A stretch of 64,000 bases of DNA from CBDFGT01 sp965247225 (GCA_965247225.1 CBDFGT010000039.1:62001-126000), one strand, 5' to 3'. Positions 27,872 to 37,122 are shown, counted from the stretch's first letter. The notes: a model not told the origin generated them from the sequence alone. Numbers and translations: made by a program.

Positions 27872-29577
27872 ACGACCGCGGAGCGCAAACATTCTTCCTG
27901 GTCATCGCTGCCATTGCGGGAGGAGGACTTGTCCTGCCGATCATGATCGGACTCTGGCAAACCCTGCTTCCGGCATTCGGTCATCTTCCCGCCATTGGCG
28001 AAGACGGTTTCAATCTTGATGCGTGGCACCGCCTTTCCCAACTCCCCGGCACAGGTTCGAGCCTGAGGCTGACTGTTTTCGTCGGGCTCTGCTCGACTGT
28101 ATTGGCCCTGGTGCTGGCCGCAGGCTTCCATGCCGGCCGCCGGCATCATGCGGCACTGCGCGCCATAGAAAAGCTGATTGCGCCTGTGCTCGCTGCTCCG
28201 CATGCCGCTATTGCCATCGGGCTTGCCTTTCTGATCGCGCCATCGGGCTGGATCTTCCGCTTGCTCAGTCCCTGGGCCACAGGGCTGTCGGTTCCGGCCG
28301 ACATTACCATCGTGCATGATCCTGCCGGTCTGTCGCTTATCCTGGGTCTGGTCATCAAAGAAGTACCATTCCTCATTTTCGTCATGGCGTCGGCGCTGAA
28401 CCAGATACAACACGACCATTATATGGCCGTTGCCCGGGGGCTTGGCTATGGGCCGCGCCTGGCCTGGTTTGCTGTGATTTTTCCGCAGATCTATCCGCAG
28501 ATCCGGTTTGCCGTCTACTCGGTCCTTGCTTTCTCCCTGTCGGTGGTGGACGCGGCCATTGTTCTGGGGCCGGGAAATCCACCAACGCTTGCGGTCCAGA
28601 CATTGCGCTGGTTTTCGGCCCCTGATGTTACGATGATGCTGCCGGCCTGCGCATCCGCTATCCTCCTGACCATTGTTGTTGCAGCCGGAATCGGCCTCTG
28701 GTGGTTGCTGGAGCGCGTCGTCTCCAGTGCCGGCCGCTTCTGGATTGAAGGCGGATTTCGCTCGAAGGCTTTGGAAAACCGGCTTCGCATCATACCGCAA
28801 GCAGCGGTGGTTGTTCTTGCTGCTGGCGGCTGGTCGCTTGTCACACTGGCAATCTGGTCTTTCACATGGCGCTGGAGCTTCCCGTCGGCCTTGCCCGACA
28901 GCTGGTCCATGAGCCTGTGGCTGAGAGCATCGAAGGACTGGGGACCGGCGCTTCTCTCGACTTTCATTCTCGCGGCGACATCCAGTCTTGCCTCCTTGCT
29001 TTTGACCATCGCCTGGCTGGAGGCCGTGCAAAGGACCGGCAAGACCATGTTTGCACTTTATCGTTTACTTGTCTATTTGCCGCTGATCCTCCCGCAAACT
29101 GCGTTTATTTTCGGTCTCCATTTCGCTTTTCTGGAGATTGGACTGGGTGGCTCCCTGATTTCCGTCGTATGGGCGCACATGTTTTTCGTATTTCCTTATG
29201 TCATGCTGACGCTGGCCGATCCCTGGCAATCGCTCGATCCGCGCTTTGCCAGGGCCGCGTCCAGTCTTGGTCGCCATCCTCTTGCCATTCTGCTGTCCAT
29301 CAAGCTGCCGATCCTTTTGCGCCCGCTGCTTGCGGCCCTGGCGATTGGTTTTGGCGTCAGCGTGGCGCAATATCTGCCAACACTGGTCATCGGAGCAGGC
29401 CGGACAGAGACCCTTACCACTGAAGCTGTTGCGCTTTCGAGCGGCGGAGACCGGCGCATTGCAGGGGTCTTTGCAAGCCTGCAGGCACTTCTGCCATTCG
29501 GTATCTATGCTCTGGCGCTTGCCATTCCGGCGCTGGTCTTTGCAAGGCGCAAGGGATTGTCCGGTACAAGAACATGA
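27868..29577 (+). CDS. ynjC: ABC transporter permease, YnjC family (two fused permease halves)
   Basis: A 569-residue protein of two tandem BPD_transp_1 domains with about twelve hydrophobic segments. Each half has an EAA-like loop: YMAVARGLGYGPRLAWFAVIFPQ in the first, and FARAASSLGRHPLAILLSIKLPI in the second. This layout is that of ThiP/FbpB-type permeases, which need only one permease and one ATPase. The ATG at 27868 overlaps the receptor stop (ATGA), and its own stop overlaps the ATPase start. Confidence 0.92.
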   Translation: MNDRGAQTFFLVIAAIAGGGLVLPIMIGLWQTLLPAFGHLPAIGEDGFNLDAWHRLSQLPGTGSSLRLTVFVGLCSTVLALVLAAGFHAGRRHHAALRAIEKLIAPVLAAPHAAIAIGLAFLIAPSGWIFRLLSPWATGLSVPADITIVHDPAGLSLILGLVIKEVPFLIFVMASALNQIQHDHYMAVARGLGYGPRLAWFAVIFPQIYPQIRFAVYSVLAFSLSVVDAAIVLGPGNPPTLAVQTLRWFSAPDVTMMLPACASAILLTIVVAAGIGLWWLLERVVSSAGRFWIEGGFRSKALENRLRIIPQAAVVVLAAGGWSLVTLAIWSFTWRWSFPSALPDSWSMSLWLRASKDWGPALLSTFILAATSSLASLLLTIAWLEAVQRTGKTMFALYRLLVYLPLILPQTAFIFGLHFAFLEIGLGGSLISVVWAHMFFVFPYVMLTLADPWQSLDPRFARAASSLGRHPLAILLSIKLPILLRPLLAALAIGFGVSVAQYLPTLVIGAGRTETLTTEAVALSSGGDRRIAGVFASLQALLPFGIYALALAIPALVFARRKGLSGTRT

Positions 29578-30212
29578 ATTCTCTCCGACTGGAAAATATA
29601 TCGATCTTCCTGCCGATGACAGGCCAGGCACTCTTGCGTGATTTGAGCCTGGAAGTCCGTGCCGGAGATATCACAACGGTCATGGGGCGCAGTGGCGCAG
29701 GAAAATCGACCTTGCTGGCCTTTATCGCAGGTCATATGGACCCCGCTTTCAAGGCAACCGGAAAGGTCTTTTGCGGTGACCGGAACATCACACATCTGCC
29801 GCCGGAGGCACGCCGTGTGGGCATCCTGTTTCAGGACGACATGCTGTTCCCGCATCTCTCTGTCGGCAGCAATCTGGCCTATGGCCTGACGTCCGACATC
29901 AGGGGCCGGGAAGCGCGGCGCGCCTGTGTCGAGGCAGCGCTTGACGATGCCGGACTTGCAGGTTTTGCAAATCGCGATCCCGCAACGCTTTCCGGCGGTC
30001 AGCGCATTCGCGTCGCCCTGATGCGGACTTTGCTGTCCAGGCCCGCAGTGCTGCTTCTGGACGAGCCCTTTTCAAAGCTCGACAAGGCGTTGCGGATCGA
30101 CATGCAGACCTTTGTGTTTGAGTGTGTCAGGCGTCAGCGCCTGCCAGTCCTGATGGTCACGCATGACGAAGATGACGCCCGGATTGCCCAAGCCGACACG
30201 GTCCGCATATGA
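29574..30212 (+). CDS. ynjD: ABC transporter ATP-binding protein, YnjD family
   Basis: A short ATPase of 212 residues with Walker A MGRSGAGKSTLLAFI, Q-loop ILFQDDMLFP, signature LSGGQRIRVALMRTL, Walker B VLLLDEPFSKLD and H-loop VTHDEDDA. The ATG overlaps the permease stop by four bases. Length and the absence of a C-terminal regulatory domain fit YnjD. It is the last gene of the ECF-led operon and is convergent with the isomerase gene. A small GCCGT/ACGGC hairpin at about 30231-30247 is the only terminator-like structure between them. Confidence 0.93.
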   Translation: MNSLRLENISIFLPMTGQALLRDLSLEVRAGDITTVMGRSGAGKSTLLAFIAGHMDPAFKATGKVFCGDRNITHLPPEARRVGILFQDDMLFPHLSVGSNLAYGLTSDIRGREARRACVEAALDDAGLAGFANRDPATLSGGQRIRVALMRTLLSRPAVLLLDEPFSKLDKALRIDMQTFVFECVRRQRLPVLMVTHDEDDARIAQADTVRI

Positions 30213-30278
30213 TACGGTCTGTGCCAACCTGCCGTGATCTTGACGGCTGAGGACTGCAAGCTGTGGCTGGCAACAGGA

Positions 30279-31103
30279 TCACATGCGCTGCTTCAGGTAT
30301 CTGTAGCTTCGCGTCGCTATGTCTATCGGATCGATACCGCGAAACCCGAACCCGGTCTCGACCGTAAAATAACCCGTATAGTTCGACACATGCAAAGACC
30401 GAAGCAGTTCATCCCAGTTCATGTCTCCGTCCCCGATCGCCTTGCGGGCGGTATCTGCGGCATGAATATGGACCAGTTCGGCACCCATGTCCTCCACGTA
30501 GCGCGACAAAGGCTTGCCTTCAAAGGCAACATGGCAGGTGTCAAACATCAGACGCACATTGTCCGCCCGGCTTTCGACCATCATGCGTCTCGCATCCGCG
30601 GCAGTATCGATCAGGTTCGTGTCTGCCGTGGTCGGCTCTATGGCGATTGTGATGTTGCGGTCCGCGGCATGGGCTGCCACGGCGCGCAGGCAATCCAGGC
30701 TCATTTTCCAGCCATCGTCAAAGGCCATGCCGTTTGCCCGCCAGCCACCGATGTAAAGAACCATGCCTGCGCCGAGATCCGAAGCCAGATCGACGATGTC
30801 CTTGTAGTGCCCGATGGTCGCCTCGCGTTCAGCGGGCAGAACCGAACAAGGATTGCAGCCGAAGCCGCCGCCGATGGCAGGCAGCAGGCTGGAGACAGCG
30901 ATGCCTTCCCCCTGTGCAATCGCCCTGATCTCGTCGCGCCGTTTCCGCGACAGGTGCTGCGGCCAGGCATGCGGTGCGCAACAACCGATTTCCACAGCAT
31001 CATAGCCGATGGCGGCGATCGAGCGGATGGCCTCTTCCAGCGAAAAGGTTGGCAGGATGTTTGGAAAACTGCTGAACGGGAATGTATTAAAGGCGAGTTT
31101 CAT
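30279..31103 (-). CDS. Sugar phosphate isomerase/epimerase, xylose-isomerase-like TIM barrel
   Basis: A 274-residue AP-endonuclease-2 family TIM barrel, as in IolE/IolI, hydroxypyruvate isomerase and ketose 3-epimerases. Metal-site positions are suggested by IAIEPT (Glu), LMFDTCHVAFEG (Asp, His), LVHIHAADT (His) and FTVETGF (Glu), so the four-ligand divalent metal site looks intact. TCTGGAGACGTCTGCC precedes the ATG. It is divergent, across 743 bases, from a ROK regulator, kinase and phosphatase, suggesting a small sugar-interconversion module. Confidence 0.88.
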   Translation of the reverse strand: MKLAFNTFPFSSFPNILPTFSLEEAIRSIAAIGYDAVEIGCCAPHAWPQHLSRKRRDEIRAIAQGEGIAVSSLLPAIGGGFGCNPCSVLPAEREATIGHYKDIVDLASDLGAGMVLYIGGWRANGMAFDDGWKMSLDCLRAVAAHAADRNITIAIEPTTADTNLIDTAADARRMMVESRADNVRLMFDTCHVAFEGKPLSRYVEDMGAELVHIHAADTARKAIGDGDMNWDELLRSLHVSNYTGYFTVETGFGFRGIDPIDIATRSYRYLKQRM

Positions 31104-31846
31104 GGCAGACGTCTCCAGAGTGTGCCGGGATATACCAGCTGATAAAAATGGCAGGGATGGATCAGGCTGTCATCGGTACAGCCCGGGCTGCGCTATGTTG
31201 CGCGATTCACCCTCTTCTATCCTGGCGCGGAACGGGTTGGCCCCGGTCCGGCCATCAGGCGGTGTGTGACAGGATCCTGAGCCCGGGCGTGCATACCAGC
31301 CGATCCCACAGTTGGCATGGTGCCGGAAACAGCGTCTGCAAAACCTTTTTTCATTCTCTCCTCCCGGCAAGATCAAACCGCGCGATGGCGCTGCGGAATC
31401 CTGGTGCGGCGCTCCCCATATGCGTGCCATCAGCCTTGGCGACATGCGACCGTACAATGCAAACACCAAACCATCTTCATGTCAATACATAATGCGGTAT
31501 GATTTATTTATTATACTGTTTCAGATGTCCTCATGAAGAAATTTCACATGCAACCTGCCCTTACCATACGCCTGCGACACAGATTTCATGCAAACTCCAT
31601 ATTCTTGTTTAAAATAATATTTTCATGTTTTTTGTACCCTGATCACTGAAGGTTGAATTTTTCTGTCTTGTCACGGAATGTCTGTGGTCTCTTATAATTA
31701 CATCGGCATGATTTATGTATTGACCATTTTCGACGGGTATTGCATAATTTCCACATGCAAGAAGGATGCGATCTGCCAATGGTCCGGAGCTTTACAAACA
31801 CAAAGATACGACGGGACCGTAGCGCCTTTCGTTGCGGAGGATCGTA
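31104..31846. other. Long intergenic region (743 bases), AT-rich in its second half
   Basis: No frame in this stretch is supported by a ribosome site or family match. From about 31480 to 31750 it is markedly AT-rich compared with the flanking genes, which fits a divergent promoter region or acquired DNA. No clear operator palindrome was picked out. Confidence 0.5.
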
Positions 31847-33071
31847 TTGCTGAACACTGAAAAAAACTCGGGAGACCCTGCCATCCTCGCCGATACCAGT
31901 CGCGGCACCAACCAGACAGGGGTGAAACTCTATAACGAGCGTCTGGTTCTTTCGCTCATTCGCGCTCATGGTGCCCTTTCAAAAGGCGAAATCGCCCGTA
32001 TGACCGGTCTCTCACCGCAGGCTTCCTCCGTCATCATGCAGCAACTGGAAGGTGACGGTCTGCTGATCAAGGGCGAACCGCAACGCGGCAAAGTCGGCCA
32101 GCCTGCGGTTCCGATGTCACTCAATCCCGAAGGTGCCTTCTCCATCGGCTTCAAGGTCGGACGTCGTTCCGCCGATGTGGTGCTGATGGATATGGTCGGC
32201 AAAGCGCGCCAGCTTTTCCGGACGTCCTACGCCTATCCAACGCCTGCCCTGCTCAAGACTTTCCTCGATACCAGCGTCAATCAGATCATCGACACCATGA
32301 CACGGCTTCAATATGGCCGGATCCGTGGCATTGGTATTGCAGCCCCATCGGAAATGTGGAGCTGGGAAGAGGAATTCGGCGCACCGCGCGATGTCGTCGA
32401 AGCCTGGCGCCTGTTCGACATCAAGGCCGAAGTCGAGCAGATGTTTTCCTGGCCCGTCCATTCCTGCAACGATGCCACTGCCGCATGTGCCGCCGAACTC
32501 GCTTTTGGAGAAGGGCGCAAGTACCGGGATTTCCTGTATGTTTTTTTCGCAACATTGATCGGCGGCGGGGGTGGTGCTCGATGGAAGCCTTTATCCGGGT
32601 CGCCGGGGATATGCAGGCTCGATTGGTTCCATGCCCGTGCCATCGTCTGAACCGGGCCAGGCACCGAAGCGTCTGATCCAGTGCGCCTCCATTTTCCTGC
32701 TGGAGCGGATGATCCGCGACAGCGGCGGTGAACCGGAGGCGATCTGGCACAACACTACGGACTGGTCACACATAGGCCCGGTGCTGGATCGCTGGATCGA
32801 GCAAACGACCGACAATGTGGCGCTGGCGATCGGCTCGGCCATTTCCGTGATCGACTTCCACAATGTGGTGATCGACGGCGGGTTTCCGGCAGATGTTCGC
32901 GCACAAATCGTACGCCGGACACGGGACAAAATGGCCCGTATGAAAATGGAGGGCGTGGCTGCTGTCGAGATCGTAGAGGGCAGGATTGGCAGCGATGCAC
33001 GTGTTCTCGGTGCAGCCAGCCTGCCATTGCTGGCCTGCTACGCAAGAGACCGCGATATTCTTTTCGGTTGA
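31847..33071 (+). pseudogene. ROK-family transcriptional regulator with one +1 frameshift
   Basis: Starting at a TTG (GGAGGA five bases upstream), the first frame gives a winged HTH (SKGEIARMTGLSPQASSVIMQQL) and the first half of a ROK domain, then breaks. A run of five Gs at 32567-32571, where four would keep the frame, switches translation out of frame; the other frame continues the protein with VVLDGSLYPGRRGYAGSIG through to a normal C-terminus at 33071. Joined, it is about 408 residues, normal for the family. Either the gene is inactivated or the G-run was miscalled. It would control the isomerase and kinase genes around it. Confidence 0.85.
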
Positions 33072-33136
33072 CGCTGAAAAACGGAAACACATGTTGCAAT
33101 GACCGCCCTTAACCGGGCGACGGGAGGTAAAACCAG

Positions 33137-34030
33137 ATGCTGATTGGAATTGACTGGGGTGGTACAAAAATCGAAGGTGTCGCCATGAACCACGATGGCA
33201 GCGAGCTCCTGCGCCTGCGGGAAGTGACGCCACGCCACGATTATTTCGGATGCATCCGTGTCATCAAGGACATGATCGACGGTCTTGAACGTCAGACCGG
33301 GCAAACCGGTTCTATCGGCATCGGCATCCCCGGCTCGCTTGAGCCGGTCAGCCGTCTGGGCAAGGGCGCAAGTTCGACCTGGCTTCTTGGCCGTCCTGTT
33401 GAAAAGGATCTGTTTGATGTTATCCGGCGCGAGATCAGGGTTGAGAACGACGCCGATTGTTTTGCTGCGTCCGAAGCCGTGGACGGTGCCGGTGCCGGGC
33501 ACAATGTTGTCTTTGCCGTGATCCTTGGTTCGGGTGCCGGTGCCGGAATTGCGGTCGGCGGCAAGGCCCACCACGGACCGAACAACAGCGGCGGCGAATG
33601 GGGCCACAATCCCCTGCCATTTCCCAATATCACGGAAAGCCCCGGCAGGGCCTGCTACTGCGGAAGGCATGGCTGCATGGAAACATGGGTTTCCGGCCGC
33701 GCTTTCGAGGCCGAATATACAAGCCATACCAATGAAGAGCTGAAGGCCCGCGATATCATCGAAAAGAAGCGGAATGGTGACCGCCTGTGTGGCCTGCTGT
33801 GGGACCGCTATATTGACCGGGTCGCACGTGGCCTGGCAACGGTTGTCAACACGCTCGATCCGGATGTTCTCGTCATGGGTGGCGGCATGTCAAATGTTGA
33901 TGAACTCTATGAAGATCTTCCGCGCGAACTGGCCAGGCGCACGTTCTCGACAGTCTTCAACACACCGATCAAAAGAGCTGTCCACGGCGATTCCAGCGGA
34001 GTGCGCGGTGCGGCCTGGCTCTGGACGTAA
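33137..34030 (+). CDS. ROK-family sugar kinase (fructokinase/glucokinase type)
   Basis: A 297-residue ATP-dependent sugar kinase. The phosphate-binding N-terminal motif GIDWGGTKIEGV, the catalytic aspartate in VENDADCFAASEA near residue 103, the GSGAGAGI segment, the sugar-binding EWGHNPLPF and the zinc motif CYCGRHGCMET are all present. Absence of an HTH separates it from the ROK regulator 66 bases upstream. Such kinases act on fructose, glucose, mannose or allulose; specificity cannot be set by eye. Confidence 0.93.
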   Translation: MLIGIDWGGTKIEGVAMNHDGSELLRLREVTPRHDYFGCIRVIKDMIDGLERQTGQTGSIGIGIPGSLEPVSRLGKGASSTWLLGRPVEKDLFDVIRREIRVENDADCFAASEAVDGAGAGHNVVFAVILGSGAGAGIAVGGKAHHGPNNSGGEWGHNPLPFPNITESPGRACYCGRHGCMETWVSGRAFEAEYTSHTNEELKARDIIEKKRNGDRLCGLLWDRYIDRVARGLATVVNTLDPDVLVMGGGMSNVDELYEDLPRELARRTFSTVFNTPIKRAVHGDSSGVRGAAWLWT

Positions 34031-34085
34031 TGCCGCCTTGCGGAACCTATCGCCACCCCTGCAGTCCGTTACCAGCGAAAGACAC

Positions 34086-34880
34086 ATGATGACAGATACA
34101 TCTCCCCTGCAAGCCCGCCATGATTTCGCGCTTGCATTGATCCGTGACGCCGGCGATCTTGCACACGGCTATTTCAAGAACCGCGACACCCTGACCATCA
34201 AGAGCAAGGGCCTTCAGGACATGGCGAGTGAGGCCGACCTGAACACGGAACTGCTGATCCGCGACCGGCTGAATGCGAGCTTTCCGCAGGATGCCTTCCT
34301 TGGCGAGGAAACAGGGATTTCGGCCTTTGCGGCTGACCAGGGCATCTGGGTCGTTGATCCCATCGATGGAACACAGCCTTTCGTTTCCGGCATGTCGAGC
34401 TGGTGTGTCTCGATAGCCTTCGTTCAGGGGAATGTGCTGCAGTTCGGCATGGTCTATGCACCGGAGCGCAACGAGCTTTTTGCCGGTGGTATCCATTTTC
34501 CGGCAACCCTGAACGGCAAACCGGTCCTTCGCCATCCGGGCAAGACCATCAGGGACGGTATTGTCGGTGTCGGCTATTCACCACGTGTGACGCCCGACGA
34601 ATTCCTGCCGATCTTCGAGCGTTTCCTGAAAAATGGCGGTATGTTCTATCGCGATGGCTCAGGTGCGCTGACACTCTGCTACGTCGCTTGCGGTCGCCTG
34701 CTCGGATATATCGAGCCTCATATCAATTCGTGGGATTGCCTGGGCGCCATCGCCGTCATCCGGGCCGCAGGCCTGAAAACCAATGATTTCCTGGCAAACG
34801 ATGGCCTGAACAAGGGCAATCGTGTTCTTGCCGGCAACGAGACGGTCTATGCCGAACTTGAAAAGATCTATGGTCCCTGA
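34086..34880 (+). CDS. Inositol monophosphatase family phosphatase
   Basis: A 264-residue Mg-dependent sugar or alcohol phosphatase (IMPase, HisN or CysQ type). The metal-binding motifs are GEETG near residue 75, DPIDGTQPF near residue 94 and the late WDCLGA near residue 220. Two adjacent ATGs (34086, 34089) are possible starts and the ribosome site is weak. A much longer upstream extension of the frame only overlaps the kinase gene and is rejected. Pairing with a ROK kinase suggests a sugar-phosphate cycle or epimerisation route (inference). Confidence 0.92.
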   Translation: MMTDTSPLQARHDFALALIRDAGDLAHGYFKNRDTLTIKSKGLQDMASEADLNTELLIRDRLNASFPQDAFLGEETGISAFAADQGIWVVDPIDGTQPFVSGMSSWCVSIAFVQGNVLQFGMVYAPERNELFAGGIHFPATLNGKPVLRHPGKTIRDGIVGVGYSPRVTPDEFLPIFERFLKNGGMFYRDGSGALTLCYVACGRLLGYIEPHINSWDCLGAIAVIRAAGLKTNDFLANDGLNKGNRVLAGNETVYAELEKIYGP

Positions 34881-34975
34881 TCGCGACTGTTTCACAACAG
34901 CCTGATTGACATTCTGCAAGCTTTTGCTTCCCGCCCGTTGAACCCGCAAGGTGCCATACCATGTGTGGACGACCC

Positions 34976-35078
34976 AAGCGTGTTGCTGTCTTTCAGACTC
35001 GCTTGCCACGCTTTACGTCCTTGTTTTATGCGTGTCGTTTTCGCAAAACCGCTACACACTTTTGCGCGACACACATTA
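34976..35078. repeat. 103-bp palindromic repeat, copy 1 (Bru-RS-like)
   Basis: This 103-bp unit recurs at 37001-37103 with four mismatches. It contains AGCGTG...CACGCT and, as second arm pair, ATGCGTGTCG facing CGACACACAT (CGACACGCAT in copy 2), with inner GCAAAA/TTTTGC. It is interrupted at its TA end by the IS630-family element. Size, symmetry and use as an insertion target resemble the Brucella Bru-RS elements (family knowledge); identity with them is not proven. Confidence 0.8.
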
Positions 35079-36125
35079 GAGCATTTCCGTCCTATTTTGA
35101 ATCGTTGTGGATTCCCAAATCACTTTTGTTCTGATTCATTGATGGTGGCTGGAAGGAGGCCAGCATCTGATGACCGCACCCTTGTCCAATGATCTTCGTG
35201 AACGTGTTGTTGCAGCGGTATTGAGCGGTGAAAGCAGTCGGGCCGTGGCTGCGCGTTTCTCGGTCGCCGTCTCTTCGGTGGTGAAGTGGTCGCAGCGCTA
35301 TCGCGCGACCGGATCGGTTTGTCCTGACAAGATGGGGGGCTATCGCAAACGTATTCTGGAACCCCATCGCGACTTCCTTGCCGAGCGGCTTGATCAGAAC
35401 CCGCATCTGACGCTGCATGGTCTGAAGGCCGAACTGGCCTTGCGCGGCATTACCGTCTCACACAATACAATTTGGGAATTCATACGCAGCGAGGGTCTGC
35501 GCTTTAAAAAAAACACTATTCGCCCTTGAGCAGACCCGTGTCGACGTCGCCCGCAGGCGACGGCGATGGAAGACATTGCAGCAGCATCTCGATCCTGAAC
35601 GCCTCGTCTTCATTGATGAGACCTGGATCAAGACCAATATGACGCCCATCCGGGGCTGGGGACCAAAAGGCAAGCGCCTGCGGGCCTTTACACCACACGG
35701 CCACTGGCGCACGCTGACATTCCTCGGCGCGTTGAGGAGCGATGGCATGACAGCCCCTTGTGTCTTCGACGGACCGATCAATGGCCAGTGCTTTCTTGCC
35801 TGTGTCGAGCAGCAACTGGTTCCCGTTCTCAAGCCGGGCGATATCGTCATCATGGATAATCCCGGAAGTCACAAGTCACCGGCCATCCGCAAGAGCATCA
35901 AAGCCGCCGGTGCACGGCTCTGGTTTCTGCCGCCTTACTCGCCAGATCTCAATCCGATCGAACAGGCCTTTTCCAAGATCAAACACTGGATGCGCCACGC
36001 GCAGAAGAGAACCGTCAAGGACACATGGCAGCACATCGGCAGACTGGTCGAAACAATCCAACCAGACGAATGCGCCAACTATCTCACCAACGCAGGATAT
36101 GCTTCCGTTAAAACATGAAATGCTC
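35079..36125 (+). mobile_element. IS630-family insertion sequence
   Basis: A 1047-bp element with matching ends GAGCATTTC (35079) and GAAATGCTC (to 36125), flanked on both sides by TA (35077-35078 and 36126-36127), the target duplicated by IS630/Tc1-type transposases. It holds one transposase gene in two frames. The left junction lies at the end of a 103-bp palindromic repeat. Confidence 0.88.
35170..36118 (+). CDS. IS630-family transposase, two frames joined at an A8 run
   Basis: The first frame (35170-35529, 119 residues) is the DNA-binding part, with SSRAVAARFSVAVSSVVKWSQRY. The second frame (open into 36118) is the DDE catalytic part: VFIDETW (first Asp), IVIMDNPGSHK (second Asp) and PDLNPIEQAF (Glu). 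The switch falls in eight As at 35506-35513; seven would give a continuous protein reading LRFKKTLFALEQTRV. Ribosomal frameshifting or transcriptional slippage could make the full transposase, or the copy may be broken. AAGGAGG precedes the ATG. Confidence 0.88.
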
Positions 36126-36184
36126 TAGAGGGTTTGGCGTTTTCCTGCGCTATGCAGGCGATATTGCAGGCGGCGGCGCTGATA

Positions 36185-36970
36185 TCACGACATGATCAGC
36201 CCACCGTCGATATTGATCGTCTGGCCGGTAATGTAAGCCGCGTCGGCGGACGCAAGGAAGGCCACGAGTGCGCCCACCTCGGCAGGTGTGCCGGCGCGTC
36301 CCATGGGAATGCCCTCGACCCATTCCGCCATCAACGCACCAGGTCCATAGTCGCCAAGCATCTTGCCCCAGACACGGTCGTTGTAGTCCCACATTTCCGT
36401 GTGGATGATGCCGGGGCAAATGGCATTGACCGTGATCCCCTCCTTCGCCAGTTCCTTTGCGAGGCTCTGGGTCAGTCCGACGACACCGAACTTCGATGCA
36501 GCATAGTGGGGCGTATAGATGAAGCCCTGGCGGGCCTGGCCGGATGCCGTATTGATCAGGCGCCCTTTCGTGCCGCTTGCGCGGAAACGGGCGACCGCCT
36601 CCTGACAGCACAGGAAGACGCCCTTGGTGTTCACGTCGAGATTGAGATCCCACTCGGCCTCGCTCAGGGCCTCGATCCTGGCGATGGTGATTACGCCGGC
36701 ATTCTGCACCGAAACGCCGAGCGGGCCGAGGCGGGCCTCGGCTTGCGCATAGGCCTCGCCGATTGCGGCCTTGTCAGTGACATCGAGCCGGAGTCCCACG
36801 ACTTCGGCACCGGTCTCTTCGGCGAGACGTGCGGCGACCTCGCCGGTGTCGGGATCAATGGCCGCAATCGCGACCCTGGCACCCTCTTCGGCGAAACGCC
36901 GGGCAATGCCCATTCCTATCCCCTTGTTGCCGCCCGTGACGAATACACTCTGGCCAGAAAAACGTTGCAT
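36185..36970 (-). CDS. Short-chain dehydrogenase/reductase (polyol-dehydrogenase-like)
   Basis: A 261-residue classical SDR: cofactor motif TGGNKGIG near residue 14, structural NAG near residue 90, catalytic Ser in NTASGQA and YAASK near residue 156, and C-terminal GQTINIDGG. The asparagine in the glycine motif and the overall style resemble sorbitol, xylitol and galactitol dehydrogenases. It ends 59 bases from the IS right end and begins 30 bases from the second 103-bp repeat, which separates it from the SorC-kinase-transketolase operon on the same strand. It may oxidise the polyol feeding that pathway (inference). Confidence 0.92.
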   Translation of the reverse strand: MQRFSGQSVFVTGGNKGIGMGIARRFAEEGARVAIAAIDPDTGEVAARLAEETGAEVVGLRLDVTDKAAIGEAYAQAEARLGPLGVSVQNAGVITIARIEALSEAEWDLNLDVNTKGVFLCCQEAVARFRASGTKGRLINTASGQARQGFIYTPHYAASKFGVVGLTQSLAKELAKEGITVNAICPGIIHTEMWDYNDRVWGKMLGDYGPGALMAEWVEGIPMGRAGTPAEVGALVAFLASADAAYITGQTINIDGGLIMS

Positions 36971-37000
36971 GGTCTCACTCCTCCTGTTTGCAGTTGATTA

Positions 37001-37103
37001 AAGCGTGTTGCGGTCTTTCAGACTCGCTTGCCACGCTTTAAGTCCTTGTTTTATGCGTGTCGTTTTGGCAAAACCGCTACACACTTTTGCGCGACACGCA
37101 TTA
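37001..37103. repeat. 103-bp palindromic repeat, copy 2 (Bru-RS-like)
   Basis: A near-identical direct copy of 34976-35078 (four mismatches). Here the second arm pair is a perfect 10-bp inverted repeat, ATGCGTGTCG / CGACACGCAT, and the first is AGCGTG / CACGCT. It fills most of the gap between the SDR and the SorC regulator and would form two strong hairpins if transcribed. Confidence 0.82.
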
Positions 37104-37122
37104 GACCGTTCTCCCGAGCGTA

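Noticed and set aside
33774..34085. A 104-codon N-terminal extension of the IMPase gene
   Set aside because: It overlaps the ROK kinase in another frame and reads as nonsense; IMPase homology begins at the ATG at 34086.
34976..37103. Composite transposon bounded by the 103-bp repeats
   Set aside because: The repeats carry no transposase ends and are palindromic repeats of another class; the IS has its own ends and TA duplication inside this interval.
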